The notes under the pieces: generated by a model
The model's database searches: none
What the model saw: the letters and a program-made list of their open reading frames with translations, nothing else
What the model was told of the DNA's origin: nothing
Made by a program: the position numbers and the translations under genes
In this document: one piece after another, positions 42,123-50,578 of the stretch
Numbering within the stretch: the stretch's first letter is position 1
How the letters are laid out: each line of letters starts with the position of its first letter
NCBI RefSeq assembly: GCF_001870735.1
Contig: NZ_MORL01000018.1
Location: 1,802-65,801 of the forward strand
DNA length: 64,000 nucleotides
Source: Arsenicibacter rosenii
Lineage (GTDB): Bacteria; Bacteroidota; Bacteroidia; Cytophagales; Spirosomataceae
Direction: 5' to 3'

Positions 42123-43610
42123 ATGGGAAAACCGACAGGATTTTTAGAATTTGCCCGCGAACTGCCTAAAAAGCGTGACGTACAGGAGCGGGTTCACGAC
42201 TATAAAGAAATTGAGATGCCGTTTGCTGAGTCTGACTCGCAGCGGCAGGCTGCCCGCTGTATGGACTGTGGCACTCCGTTCTGCCACAGCGGCTGTCCAC
42301 TGGGTAATATCATTCCGGAATTCAACGATGCCGTTTACGAGGAAAACTGGGCGTATGCGTATGAACTGCTGAGTTCGACCAACAACTTCCCGGAATTTAC
42401 GGGCCGCATCTGCCCTGCTCCCTGCGAAGCGTCGTGTGTACTGGGTATCAACAAACCACCGGTTGCCATCGAATTTATTGAGAAGTCGATTGTAGAGGCA
42501 GCCTTTGCCAAAGGGTATGTACAGCCGAAAACACCGGCACAGCGTACGGGTAAAACCGTTGCTGTGATCGGCGGCGGCCCGGCTGGTATGGCAGCCGCCG
42601 CACAGCTCAACAAAGCGGGTCACACCGTAACAGTTTTTGAGCGTGCTGACCAGATTGGTGGTTTGTTGCGGTACGGCATTCCGGACTTTAAACTGGAAAA
42701 AACGGTAATCGACCGTCGTCTGGCGGTGATGGAAGCCGAAGGCATCACGTTCAAAACCGGTGTAAACGTTGGTAAAGACATCAAAGCTGCCGACTTGCTC
42801 GATAGTTTCGATGCGGTGGTTCTGAGCGGTGGTTCTACTGTACCGCGTGACCTGCCGATCAAAGGCCGTGAGCTGAAAGGGGTTCATTTTGCCATGGAGT
42901 TCCTGAGCCAGCAAAACAAGCGGGTGGCCGGACGTCCGGTGGAAGTGGATCATCGTGGCGCTGCCTACGAAAACGGCGAGCTGCTGGCTACCGGTAAAAA
43001 CGTGGTCGTTATCGGCGGGGGTGATACCGGCTCCGACTGTGTGGGTACTTCAAACCGCCACGGTGCAGCTTCGGTGACCCAAATCGAGCTGATGCCGGTA
43101 CCGCCGAAAGAGCGTGCCGAAAGCACGCCATGGCCAAACTGGCCGATGATGCTCCGTACGTCTACCTCACACGAGGAAGGCTGCGACCGCCACTGGTCAA
43201 TCAATACGAAAGAATTTATCGGCGACGAAAACGGCAACCTGAAAGCGCTGAAGATCGTCGATCTGGAATGGTCGAACGCAAACGGCCGGATGCAGATGGC
43301 CGAAGTGCCAGGTTCGGAACGTGAAATTCCGTGTGAACTTGCCCTGCTGGCGGCGGGCTTCCTGTTCCCGCAAAAAGAGGGCCTTCTGGCTGATCTGGGC
43401 GTCGAACTTGACGAGCGCGGCAACGTAAAAGCCAATAACTACCAGACAAGCATCCCGAATGTATTCGCCGCCGGTGATATGCGTCGTGGTCAGTCGCTGG
43501 TCGTATGGGCCATTTCAGAGGGTCGTGAAGCCGCCCGCGCGGTAGACACCTACCTGATGGGCGAAAGTATGCTCGAAGCAAAAGCGACATCTATGCTGGC
43601 TGTCGTTTAG
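42123..43610 (+). CDS. gltD: Glutamate synthase small subunit
   Basis: 495 residues. The N-terminus carries the Fe-S cysteines (MDCGTPFCHSGCPLGN, GRICPAPCEASC). The FAD-binding GxGxxG is VAVIGGGPAGMAAAAQL (about residues 145-160); the NAD(P)H-binding site is VVVIGGGDTGSDCVGTS (about 295-310). The C-terminal VFAAGDMRRGQSLVVWAISE completes FAD binding. It supplies electrons to GltB. The gene follows the PIN protein by two bases, so its expression depends on the cassette being transcribed through. It ends before a strong terminator. Confidence 0.96.
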   Translation: MGKPTGFLEFARELPKKRDVQERVHDYKEIEMPFAESDSQRQAARCMDCGTPFCHSGCPLGNIIPEFNDAVYEENWAYAYELLSSTNNFPEFTGRICPAPCEASCVLGINKPPVAIEFIEKSIVEAAFAKGYVQPKTPAQRTGKTVAVIGGGPAGMAAAAQLNKAGHTVTVFERADQIGGLLRYGIPDFKLEKTVIDRRLAVMEAEGITFKTGVNVGKDIKAADLLDSFDAVVLSGGSTVPRDLPIKGRELKGVHFAMEFLSQQNKRVAGRPVEVDHRGAAYENGELLATGKNVVVIGGGDTGSDCVGTSNRHGAASVTQIELMPVPPKERAESTPWPNWPMMLRTSTSHEEGCDRHWSINTKEFIGDENGNLKALKIVDLEWSNANGRMQMAEVPGSEREIPCELALLAAGFLFPQKEGLLADLGVELDERGNVKANNYQTSIPNVFAAGDMRRGQSLVVWAISEGREAARAVDTYLMGESMLEAKATSMLAVV

Positions 43611-43638
43611 GCAAGCGAAGAAATATAATCTGATTGCA

Positions 43639-43719
43639 GTGGTGGCACGACTAGGCGTCCCCGACCAGCAGGCGAACCTGTTGAGGGGGCGGCCCTCCGT
43701 TCGTGCCACCACTTTTTTT
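43639..43719 (+). terminator. Large nested hairpin terminator after gltD
   Basis: GTGGTGGCACGA pairs with TCGTGCCACCAC; inside, CCCC/GGGG and CAGCAGG-CGAA-CCTGTTG stems can also form; seven T follow. Fits a very stable intrinsic terminator or small structured RNA. Confidence 0.8.
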
Positions 43720-43722
43720 ACC

Positions 43723-43748
43723 CCCTTCCCCTGAATTCAGGGGAAGGG
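43723..43748. repeat. 26-bp perfect palindrome
   Basis: CCCTTCCCCTGAA and its exact complement meet without a spacer, just after the gltD terminator. GC-rich dispersed repeats of this style occur again at 50508. Confidence 0.6.
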
Positions 43749-43764
43749 CCGGGGATGGGGTCCC

Positions 43765-44172
43765 CTACTCGACCAGTGTTACCCGCGACGGATTTACAGC
43801 CGGGGTATCATTAATCTGAAATGTCTTTGTCAGCGTTTCTTTACCGTCAGAAACCGTAATCTGGTAGGTGCCACGATTCAGGGCTTCGACGTTAAATTTC
43901 GCATGGTAGCTTTGCTTACGGCCCGGAATGTAATCAGTTGCCAGCTGTTCGCCGCGCTGATTCAGAAAATTCACCGACAGTTTCCGGCCGGCGTGGTTCT
44001 CTACGTGCAGGTTTACTCTCGAATGATCGGCCGACGGGTAGATGGCAAGACTCATCGACTTCGTAATCGCTACGTTTGACGGAGCCGCCGCCGCTTCTTT
44101 GGTTTTGTCATCCTCAGGGTTTACGGCCGACAGCAGGGTGGCCAGGGATAAAGCATGCAGGAAAAGGATCAT
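43765..44172 (-). CDS. Small secreted Ig-like protein
   Basis: 135 residues. Signal-peptide-like start (MILFLHALSLATLLSAV), then a beta-sandwich-like domain: VNLHVENHAGRKLSVNFLNQ and GTYQITVSDGKETLTKTFQI. Similar Cytophagales proteins carry one T9SS-like or Ig-like domain; the T9SS signature is not clear. Likely periplasmic or secreted. Convergent with gltD. Confidence 0.6.
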   Translation of the reverse strand: MILFLHALSLATLLSAVNPEDDKTKEAAAAPSNVAITKSMSLAIYPSADHSRVNLHVENHAGRKLSVNFLNQRGEQLATDYIPGRKQSYHAKFNVEALNRGTYQITVSDGKETLTKTFQINDTPAVNPSRVTLVE

Positions 44173-44266
44173 GAGATTTGTTGTTTATGGTTCAACGCAG
44201 TTTTCGCTGTAAAGGTAGAGGGCGTTGTCCCGTAAATTTTCCCGCAAACAGGGTGATTTTATCGCC

Positions 44267-44926
44267 TCAGATCAATTTTTCCCGGATGGCCTTTTCAATG
44301 GCCTCCGCCTTAGAATGAACCTCCAGTTTCCAGTAAATATTCTTGATATGTGTTCGGATTGTTTCCTTGTCGACGAAGAGTTGTTCGGCAATATTCGTGT
44401 AGCTTTTCCCTTTCGACAGTAGCTCAAGCACCTCTGTTTCGCGGGTTGTCAGGGGCGAATTCCGGTTTTTCTGGAACGATGCCACTACCATCCGGGCGAT
44501 ATTGGTGCTCATCGGCGCGCCCCCTTCCTGAATATCACGGATAGCGTCCAGCAGACGGGCAGGCTGCATGTTTTTGGTCAGATAGCCCCCCGCACCGGCA
44601 CATAACGCCTTGAAAACCACCTCATCATCGTCGTAAGCCGTTACCACAATGATATTGGTCCGGGGGCGTACTTTTTTGATCCGGGCAATGCCTTCGATGC
44701 CGCTCATACCAGGCAGATTGATGTCCATCAGGACCACATCCGGCGCGTCGGTATCCAGATTGCGGAGAGCATCTTCGCAACGCTGATATGCATTGACGAC
44801 ACGGAAGCCAAAAGTACTATTAATGAGCAGCGCAAACCCGTCGCGGATCAGATTATCGTCTTCAATCAGACAAATCCGGATGGTCTGCTGCGATCGCAGT
44901 GGTTGGGGTTGAGTAATCGTCATCAT
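44267..44926 (-). CDS. NarL/LuxR-type response regulator
   Basis: 219 residues from MMTITQPQPL; an earlier ATG at 45007 adds 27. The receiver domain (ICLIEDDNLIRDGF; phosphoacceptor D in VVLMDINLPG; K in the L-T-K-N-M segment) is followed by a LuxR-type HTH (TTRETEVLELLSKGKSYTNI, VDKETIRTHIKNIYWKLEV). The downstream partner of the propeller kinase at 45133-48348, 206 bases apart. It probably controls target genes elsewhere. Confidence 0.92.
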   Translation of the reverse strand: MMTITQPQPLRSQQTIRICLIEDDNLIRDGFALLINSTFGFRVVNAYQRCEDALRNLDTDAPDVVLMDINLPGMSGIEGIARIKKVRPRTNIIVVTAYDDDEVVFKALCAGAGGYLTKNMQPARLLDAIRDIQEGGAPMSTNIARMVVASFQKNRNSPLTTRETEVLELLSKGKSYTNIAEQLFVDKETIRTHIKNIYWKLEVHSKAEAIEKAIREKLI

Positions 44927-45132
44927 CTTGCTTTCTGCACGAAGAATTTCAGTCAAAATTACCTTTACTCCGCTAGGTTGCTCTTCTTTTTTACACCAAA
45001 GGGGCATAGGGAGGATAAGCGCAAGCCGGGTTTAGTCAGGTGATCTGTAACTGTGTAGGGAGAAATTGATATGGCCTAAAGACGATTATATTGCCCGTTT
45101 GTTGCATCACAGCCCATCTTTTTATTTATGGC

Positions 45133-48100
45133 TTATCCCGCATTCCGGGGGATTGACATGGTAAACGACACGGTCGTCCCCTGCCCTGCCTGGCTGTGAA
45201 AACTGACCTGTCCGCCCAGTCTGCGTGCGCGGCTCTGCATATTCAGGAGGCCGTTTCCCATATACCCCGGCGTTGGGGTCATCCCCGTACCATTGTCCCG
45301 CCAATACATGTTTACGTCTGCTTTTCCTGCTTCTACCCAAAGACAAACCGATGTAGCCGAGGCATGTTTCAGGGTGTTGCTCATCGCCTCTTTAAACAGA
45401 AAAATAAGATGACGGCTGGCACCCATCGGCAAGGGCACCTGACGCAGCGTTTCGGATACTTCAGCGGCCTGAAACACAATCCCCGTCTTGTCAAATATAT
45501 CGTCGCCGAAGTCTTTGATCCGGATAAACACTTCGTACAGATTATCGTGCTCCGGATTAATCGCCCAGATAAAATCTTTAGTACCCTGATAAAGGCGGCT
45601 GCTGTTATCACTGATTTTGGTCAGCAACGGGTCTATTTCCTTTGCCTGTCCGTTGAGCTGCGCTCTGATCAGTTCGGTAAGCATCGAAATGCGGGTGATG
45701 GTATTGCCGAACTCATCGTGCAGGTCCTGTGCTGCTAACCGGCGCACGCGTTCATTCTCAGCCAGCTTGATACGCTCAATGACCAGCGCATTTTCGATCC
45801 GTTGCCGAAGCCGCAGACTGTAGATGGTCCAGAACAGAAAGCTGATGGCCGTAAATACCAGGAAATAAAACCACCACGTCCGCCAGAAGGGGGGCAGAAT
45901 CCGGATGGGCAGCTGCAGCATTCCGGCTTCATTCCAGGCACCATTGGGGCGGGCGCCTTTAATTTTGAGCACATAATCGCCGGGAGCCAGATCAATAAAA
46001 CTTACGTAACGCCGGTTACCGCTCGACACCCACTCATCCTGTAACCCCTCCAGTTGGTAAGCAAACTGATTTTTCTGCGGCTGGGTGAAATCAAGGGAGG
46101 TAAACCCGACCGTGAAAAAGGCATCGCCGGGTTGCAGAACAACCTGGTCCGAATCCAGCATCAGGCTATCGACATTCAGCACCCGGTCGAACACCCGGAA
46201 CGAGGTCAGCCGGACCGGTGATTGCTGCCGGTTGACAACCATATGTGCCGGATCAAAGCTTACGGCGTTACCGATACCGCCGAAAAACAGTTCACCGGCC
46301 GGGCTTTTATGAAAGGCGCCCATATTAAACTCATTCGTCAGCAGCCCGTCTTCCGCATCGTAGGTCTGAAACTGCCCGTTGACCGGGTCAAACGACGCCA
46401 GACCATAGTTGGTGCTCATCCATAGCTTACCGGCCTTATCTTCCATAATACCGTAAACCATGCTGTTCGGCAATCCATCCTTACGCTGGTAGTGCTTAAA
46501 CGTTTTTCCGTTTTTACCCGAAACCAGCCGGCTCAGCCCTTTACTGCTGCATACCCAGAGTTGCTGCCTGCGATCGATGAGCAGGCCAAGTACCTGATTA
46601 CTCAGCAGACCGTCTGGTTTCCGGGGCGCATAGGTATACTGCGTAAACTGGCCAGAAACGGGGTTGAAATGGTATAATCCGGCCCAGGTGCCAACCCAGA
46701 GATTACCGCTTTTATCTTCGCTGATGGCCGAGACGGTACGTAGCTGCATAGCCTGTCCATCGTCCATTTGGTCGGAGTAGGCTGCCAGCAACCGGTTGGT
46801 TTTCGGGTCAATACAACGCAGACTTCGGGAACCACCCACCCAGATTCGCCCTTTATGGTCTTCCAGCAAGCTGAAGACGGCCTGAAACAGGGGCATTTCT
46901 TTGTCGACCATGGGCATAAAAACCGGCAGAAACCGGTTGCGGGCACGGTCGAACCGCTGCAGGCCGACAGCCGTGCCAACCCAAAGTGTTTTGTTACGGT
47001 CGACCAGCAGACAATGGATAAAATCATTGCTGAGGCTGAACGGGTCATTGGGGTTACTCAGGAAACGGTCCTGCTGCCCGTCTGTCCGGATGCGCAGCAA
47101 ACCAGAATACGTCCCGAACCACCGGTCGCCGTTATAGTCGGTGCAGATCGAAAAAACAGCCGCGGCTGTCGATGGCTGGCGGGGATCAGAGATCAGGTTC
47201 CAGAGCCGGAAGCTGTTTTTCGTACGGCTATACAGATGTACGCCGGCATCGTACGTTCCGATCCAGACAATGTCTTCGGCCGGATCGGGGCCTTCATACA
47301 GGTGCACGACATGTCCCGATTTCAGACCCTTTACCGATAGCATATCCTGCTGGATGGCCTCCAGAAATACCGCTTTACCCCTTTGGCTGATATCAAACCG
47401 CAATACACCCTCCTGCCCCTGAGCAACCCACAAGGTTTGTGTACGGTCAATAAGTACCGCATTAATCAGTTTCCCGGCCAGGTACTTCTCCAGTTCGGGG
47501 ACGGCAATGCTTTCGCCCGTGGCTCCATCCAGACAAGCCAGCCCCTGCGGCGTTGCCGCCCACAACCGGCCGGCAGCGTCGGAAACAACCGACAGCACAA
47601 ACGGATTGGGTAATTGCCGGTTTTGCTCATTATTCAGTAAAGGAATCCAGTGTACGGCGGGGGCCGGAACCCTTGCCAGCGACAACCGCGCCAGACCAGC
47701 TGTTGTACCGATCCAGAGCATTTGCCGCCGGGCATCGTAGTGCAGACAGCGCAGCAACACGTTTTTATCCTCCCATTGGCTGCCAACCCTGAATCGTCTT
47801 ACCTGCGTAGGTCCCGGGGCCAGCCAGACCACCTGCACAAGTTCTCTGGCAGTAGCCACCCACACCGACCGGTTGCTGTCGCAGGTGATCGCCGCAATTT
47901 TCTGACCGGCCAGCTCAGGCAGACGGGTTACCCGGCCCGTCATCGGATCGAGCCGGCCCAGCCCGTCGGCCGTTCCGACCCAGATCTGATGGTTCGGACC
48001 TTCTGCCAGCGCTGTGATTTCGTCGTTGGGTAATGAATATTCGTTAAACGGATCGTTTTTGAAGGCCGTAATCTGATAGCCGTCATACCGGTTCAGGCCG

Positions 48101-48348
48101 TTGCCGGTCCCGAGCCACATGTAGCCACGGCTGTCTTTCAACATACTCCGTACTTCACTCTGCGACAATCCGTCGTCGACACTAAGCTGGTCCAGAAAGA
48201 CACGGGCGGCATAGCCACGGGCCGTTATGCTGCGTGCAACAGAGGGGGGCGCCACGGGGCCGGAGCTGAGCTGGCCACGCACCTGTTGACCAAAGAGCGG
48301 CATCAGCAAACCCAGACACAAACAAAGACAGAGGTAATAGTTTTTCAT
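45133..48348 (-). CDS. Propeller-type sensor histidine kinase (HisKA_3)
   Basis: 1071 residues from MKNYYLCLCL; the signal peptide starts there (LCLGLLMPLFGQQ). Residues ~45-700 hold many two-component propeller repeats with 'G.IWVGT..GL.R'. A Y_Y_Y domain (DLAPGDYVLKIKGARPNGAW) and one membrane span (FYFLVFTAISFLFWTIYSL) follow. The HisKA_3 dimerisation domain has H in AAQDLHDEFGNT, and the ATPase has FKEAMSNTLKHA, WRDNGTGM and GNGLLNMQSRARRLGG. Layout is that of Bacteroidota one-component-like sensors with a separate response regulator. It is preceded by a perfect TATCTTTG -7 box. Confidence 0.92.
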   Translation of the reverse strand: MKNYYLCLCLCLGLLMPLFGQQVRGQLSSGPVAPPSVARSITARGYAARVFLDQLSVDDGLSQSEVRSMLKDSRGYMWLGTGNGLNRYDGYQITAFKNDPFNEYSLPNDEITALAEGPNHQIWVGTADGLGRLDPMTGRVTRLPELAGQKIAAITCDSNRSVWVATARELVQVVWLAPGPTQVRRFRVGSQWEDKNVLLRCLHYDARRQMLWIGTTAGLARLSLARVPAPAVHWIPLLNNEQNRQLPNPFVLSVVSDAAGRLWAATPQGLACLDGATGESIAVPELEKYLAGKLINAVLIDRTQTLWVAQGQEGVLRFDISQRGKAVFLEAIQQDMLSVKGLKSGHVVHLYEGPDPAEDIVWIGTYDAGVHLYSRTKNSFRLWNLISDPRQPSTAAAVFSICTDYNGDRWFGTYSGLLRIRTDGQQDRFLSNPNDPFSLSNDFIHCLLVDRNKTLWVGTAVGLQRFDRARNRFLPVFMPMVDKEMPLFQAVFSLLEDHKGRIWVGGSRSLRCIDPKTNRLLAAYSDQMDDGQAMQLRTVSAISEDKSGNLWVGTWAGLYHFNPVSGQFTQYTYAPRKPDGLLSNQVLGLLIDRRQQLWVCSSKGLSRLVSGKNGKTFKHYQRKDGLPNSMVYGIMEDKAGKLWMSTNYGLASFDPVNGQFQTYDAEDGLLTNEFNMGAFHKSPAGELFFGGIGNAVSFDPAHMVVNRQQSPVRLTSFRVFDRVLNVDSLMLDSDQVVLQPGDAFFTVGFTSLDFTQPQKNQFAYQLEGLQDEWVSSGNRRYVSFIDLAPGDYVLKIKGARPNGAWNEAGMLQLPIRILPPFWRTWWFYFLVFTAISFLFWTIYSLRLRQRIENALVIERIKLAENERVRRLAAQDLHDEFGNTITRISMLTELIRAQLNGQAKEIDPLLTKISDNSSRLYQGTKDFIWAINPEHDNLYEVFIRIKDFGDDIFDKTGIVFQAAEVSETLRQVPLPMGASRHLIFLFKEAMSNTLKHASATSVCLWVEAGKADVNMYWRDNGTGMTPTPGYMGNGLLNMQSRARRLGGQVSFHSQAGQGTTVSFTMSIPRNAG

Positions 48349-48376
48349 CAATGGGTGATTAAAATCCCGCGTTTCA

Positions 48377-48384
48377 CAAAGATA
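48377..48384 (-). promoter_or_regulatory. -7 box of the propeller kinase
   Basis: On the minus strand TATCTTTG, an exact TAnnTTTG match, about 29 bases before the ATG. No -33 element at the usual spacing. Confidence 0.55.
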
Positions 48385-48529
48385 CAGCCTATTTCCGGGC
48401 GATAAATCCCCCAATATGCGTGAAAGCGCCCCCCCGCCAAACCGGTAAATTTGCACTGTTCTTCCTCTTAAACGCATACTGCTTTTTTCGCAGGGGAACG
48501 ATTATTATTGTTTGGAAAAAATATTCGGA

Positions 48530-48564
48530 AAAATAGCCTTGCCAGAGACAAGGCTATTTTTTTT
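48530..48564 (+). terminator. Orphan terminator in the leader of the coiled-coil operon
   Basis: AAAATAGCCTTG-CCAGAGA-CAAGGCTATTTT with a long T-run, 120 bases before the 48686 start and after no plus-strand gene. It could attenuate the downstream operon or end a short leader RNA. Confidence 0.7.
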
Positions 48565-48685
48565 CGTACAAACTGCTCCTTGTTTTGGTCCCATTGTCAA
48601 GTCCGCTGACCGTTTGTATGATTTCCTGAACAGGGTAAGCATGCAGCGAGTAATATTGTCATGTCACTTAAACGACTTAACGACG

Positions 48686-49381
48686 ATGCCTGAACCAGAC
48701 AACAGTTTGGGGCGCAAAATTCTGAGTTTTTTCATCAAGGATGAGCCTGCGCCCAACGCACCCGCATCCGGCACGCCCGCTCCGGCCTCACCCCAGTCAC
48801 CGGCCTCCGCTCCTGCCACCCCTGCGCAACGACCCGTTTCTGCTCCTCAGCCGGCCGGTTCGATTGATACGAAGTTTGTTACGCATTTTGCTTCGGTGCT
48901 CGAAAAGGCGAACATTCAAGGGCCTGATTACTTTGAATTCCGCGAAATGCTCCGTAACCTGGCCGAACTGGGCTTAGACGAAGACAAGCGCTTTCAGGCA
49001 GCATGGGCCAGTTTCAAAACGCTGGGCGGAAAAGCCGATGTGTCTGTACTGACTAACACGGCCAGCCAGTATCTGACCGCGCTCGGTCAGGACCGCGATG
49101 CGTTTCTGAAAAGTGTGGAAACCGCACTGGCCGAACGTGTCGGCGGTTTGCAGAACGAGCAGAAGCAGCTTCAGGCGACCAACGAAGCACTGGCCAAACA
49201 GATTGCCGACTTACAGCGTCAGATGGCTCAGAACACCGAAAGGCTGAGCAAAATCAATGACGAGATTGACGAGCAAAGCTTGAAACTGACGCAAAACCGC
49301 AGCAACTTCGAAGCCACATACGGCAGCTTCACCGAACAGATCAAAGACGATATTCATAAGATTCAAACGTACCTGAAATAA
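48686..49381 (+). CDS. Soluble coiled-coil protein, first of a three-gene set
   Basis: Taken from MPEPDNSLGRKILSFFIKDE, 231 residues; the ATG at 48512 lies within the leader terminator region and is rejected. A Pro/Ala-rich linker spans residues ~20-65, a helical domain ~66-150, and a long coiled coil the last ~85 (EQKQLQATNEALAKQIADLQ, RQMAQNTERLSKINDEIDEQ). No recognised family. It is followed by a membrane-anchored coiled coil and an actin-like protein. Confidence 0.75.
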   Translation: MPEPDNSLGRKILSFFIKDEPAPNAPASGTPAPASPQSPASAPATPAQRPVSAPQPAGSIDTKFVTHFASVLEKANIQGPDYFEFREMLRNLAELGLDEDKRFQAAWASFKTLGGKADVSVLTNTASQYLTALGQDRDAFLKSVETALAERVGGLQNEQKQLQATNEALAKQIADLQRQMAQNTERLSKINDEIDEQSLKLTQNRSNFEATYGSFTEQIKDDIHKIQTYLK

Positions 49382-49386
49382 TTTGT

Positions 49387-49456
49387 GAATGAGTGGTTTA
49401 GTGATTGAGTGATTTTTTGTAACTCATATCAAAATCAATCACTAAACCGCTCATTC
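49387..49456. repeat. Inverted repeat of 22-base arms between genes
   Basis: Left arm 49387-49408 is based on GAATGAGTGGTTTAGTGATT; the right arm 49435-49456 is its complement with one mismatch, 26-base loop. A related element based on GTGAATGAGTGATTG lies at 63724-63792. Confidence 0.65.
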
Positions 49457-49474
49457 GCCCAATCACTCAATACT

Positions 49475-50500
49475 ATGGCATCAACTCCTGATTTTTCGCA
49501 GTTAGGCGGCGCAGACGACGATAAGAAACGCTCGTTCTGGAACCGCCCCGAAGGTGTAGCTGGTATGCTTTTCATGCTGGCAATCGGCGGCGTTGTCCTG
49601 TACCGGATCAATGACATTCTCGAATTCCTGATCAAGGTCACCGAAAATACCTTGTATCTGGGCGGGCTTCTGGCGGTTCTGGGGCTTATCATCTTCCTCA
49701 TTACGAGCAAAGACATCCGGACCGGTGTGTTCTTTCTGTTCAAATCGATGATGCGGTCCCTCACCGGAACAATCATCCAGCTGAACCCGATCGCAATCAT
49801 GAAAATCTATGTGCAGGATCTGAAAGATAAGCGCGAAAAAATGCAGAGCCAGATCAATCAGCTGGCGGGACAACTGGTGAAGCTGAACAAAAAAATAAGC
49901 GAAAACAACGAAGCGATCAAGCAAAAGTTTGCCGAAGCCAACCGCGCTAACCAGATGACCGACCGCCCCGGCATGAAAGAAGCCGCCTCACTGGCCAGCA
50001 TCGAAGCCGCCGGCCTGCAGGAGATGAACGAGAAGCTTCTGCCCCTGCAACGCAACATGAAAACCGTACTGGATTTCATGGAAAAGGTAAATACCAGTGC
50101 CGGTTATATCATCAAGGAGACCGAAATCAAGGTCAAACTGAAGGAAACCGAATACAACATTGTTAAAGAAAGCTCAAACGCCCTGCGGACAGCCATCAGC
50201 ATCTTCAAAGGTGATCCTGATAAGAAATTCTACTTCGACGAGTCGATGGAATACATTCAGGATGACATGAGCAACAAGCTCGGCGAAATGAAACGTGCCA
50301 TGGACCTGTCCATGGATTTCATCAACGGCGTTGATATTCAGAACGGTGTCTTGTCAGACAAAGGGCAGGCCATGCTGGAAGCCTACAATAAAGGTGACTT
50401 TAAGCTGATCCAGCTCGACGGACCGGCACCGGCACCCGCCCTGCGACCAGGCGAAACCAGCCTGCCCAAAGACGCCGGTTACCGCAATCTTTTAGACTAA
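49475..50500 (+). CDS. Membrane-anchored coiled-coil protein, second of the set
   Basis: 341 residues from MASTPDFSQLGG; the earlier ATG lies inside the inverted repeat. Two membrane spans (residues ~30-50, GMLFMLAIGGVVLY, and ~60-80, LGGLLAVLGLIIFLI). The rest is a long helical domain with heptads (DKREKMQSQINQLAGQLVKL, MKTVLDFMEKVNTSAGYIIK), ending in a Pro-rich tail. The helical body has the character of PspA/ESCRT-like or tape proteins, but no firm family. Likely cytoplasm-facing and in contact with its neighbours. Confidence 0.75.
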   Translation: MASTPDFSQLGGADDDKKRSFWNRPEGVAGMLFMLAIGGVVLYRINDILEFLIKVTENTLYLGGLLAVLGLIIFLITSKDIRTGVFFLFKSMMRSLTGTIIQLNPIAIMKIYVQDLKDKREKMQSQINQLAGQLVKLNKKISENNEAIKQKFAEANRANQMTDRPGMKEAASLASIEAAGLQEMNEKLLPLQRNMKTVLDFMEKVNTSAGYIIKETEIKVKLKETEYNIVKESSNALRTAISIFKGDPDKKFYFDESMEYIQDDMSNKLGEMKRAMDLSMDFINGVDIQNGVLSDKGQAMLEAYNKGDFKLIQLDGPAPAPALRPGETSLPKDAGYRNLLD

Positions 50501-50507
50501 CCTAACC

Positions 50508-50530
50508 AGCCCCCTCTCCCCCGGGGGGCT
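50508..50530. repeat. GC-rich hairpin between genes
   Basis: AGCCCCC / GGGGGGCT pairing around a C-rich loop; another CTCCC/GGGAG hairpin follows at about 50546-50564. A dispersed repeat is likely. Confidence 0.4.
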
Positions 50531-50578
50531 CCTTTCACCAAACTTCTCCCTGCGGGGGCGGGGAGCCCTTTTCAACAC

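Noticed and set aside
42144-42953. 269-residue minus-strand ORF
   Set aside because: Shadow of gltD in high-GC codon use.
48512-48685. Longer start of the coiled-coil protein
   Set aside because: It would translate through the leader terminator; the ATG at 48686 fits better.
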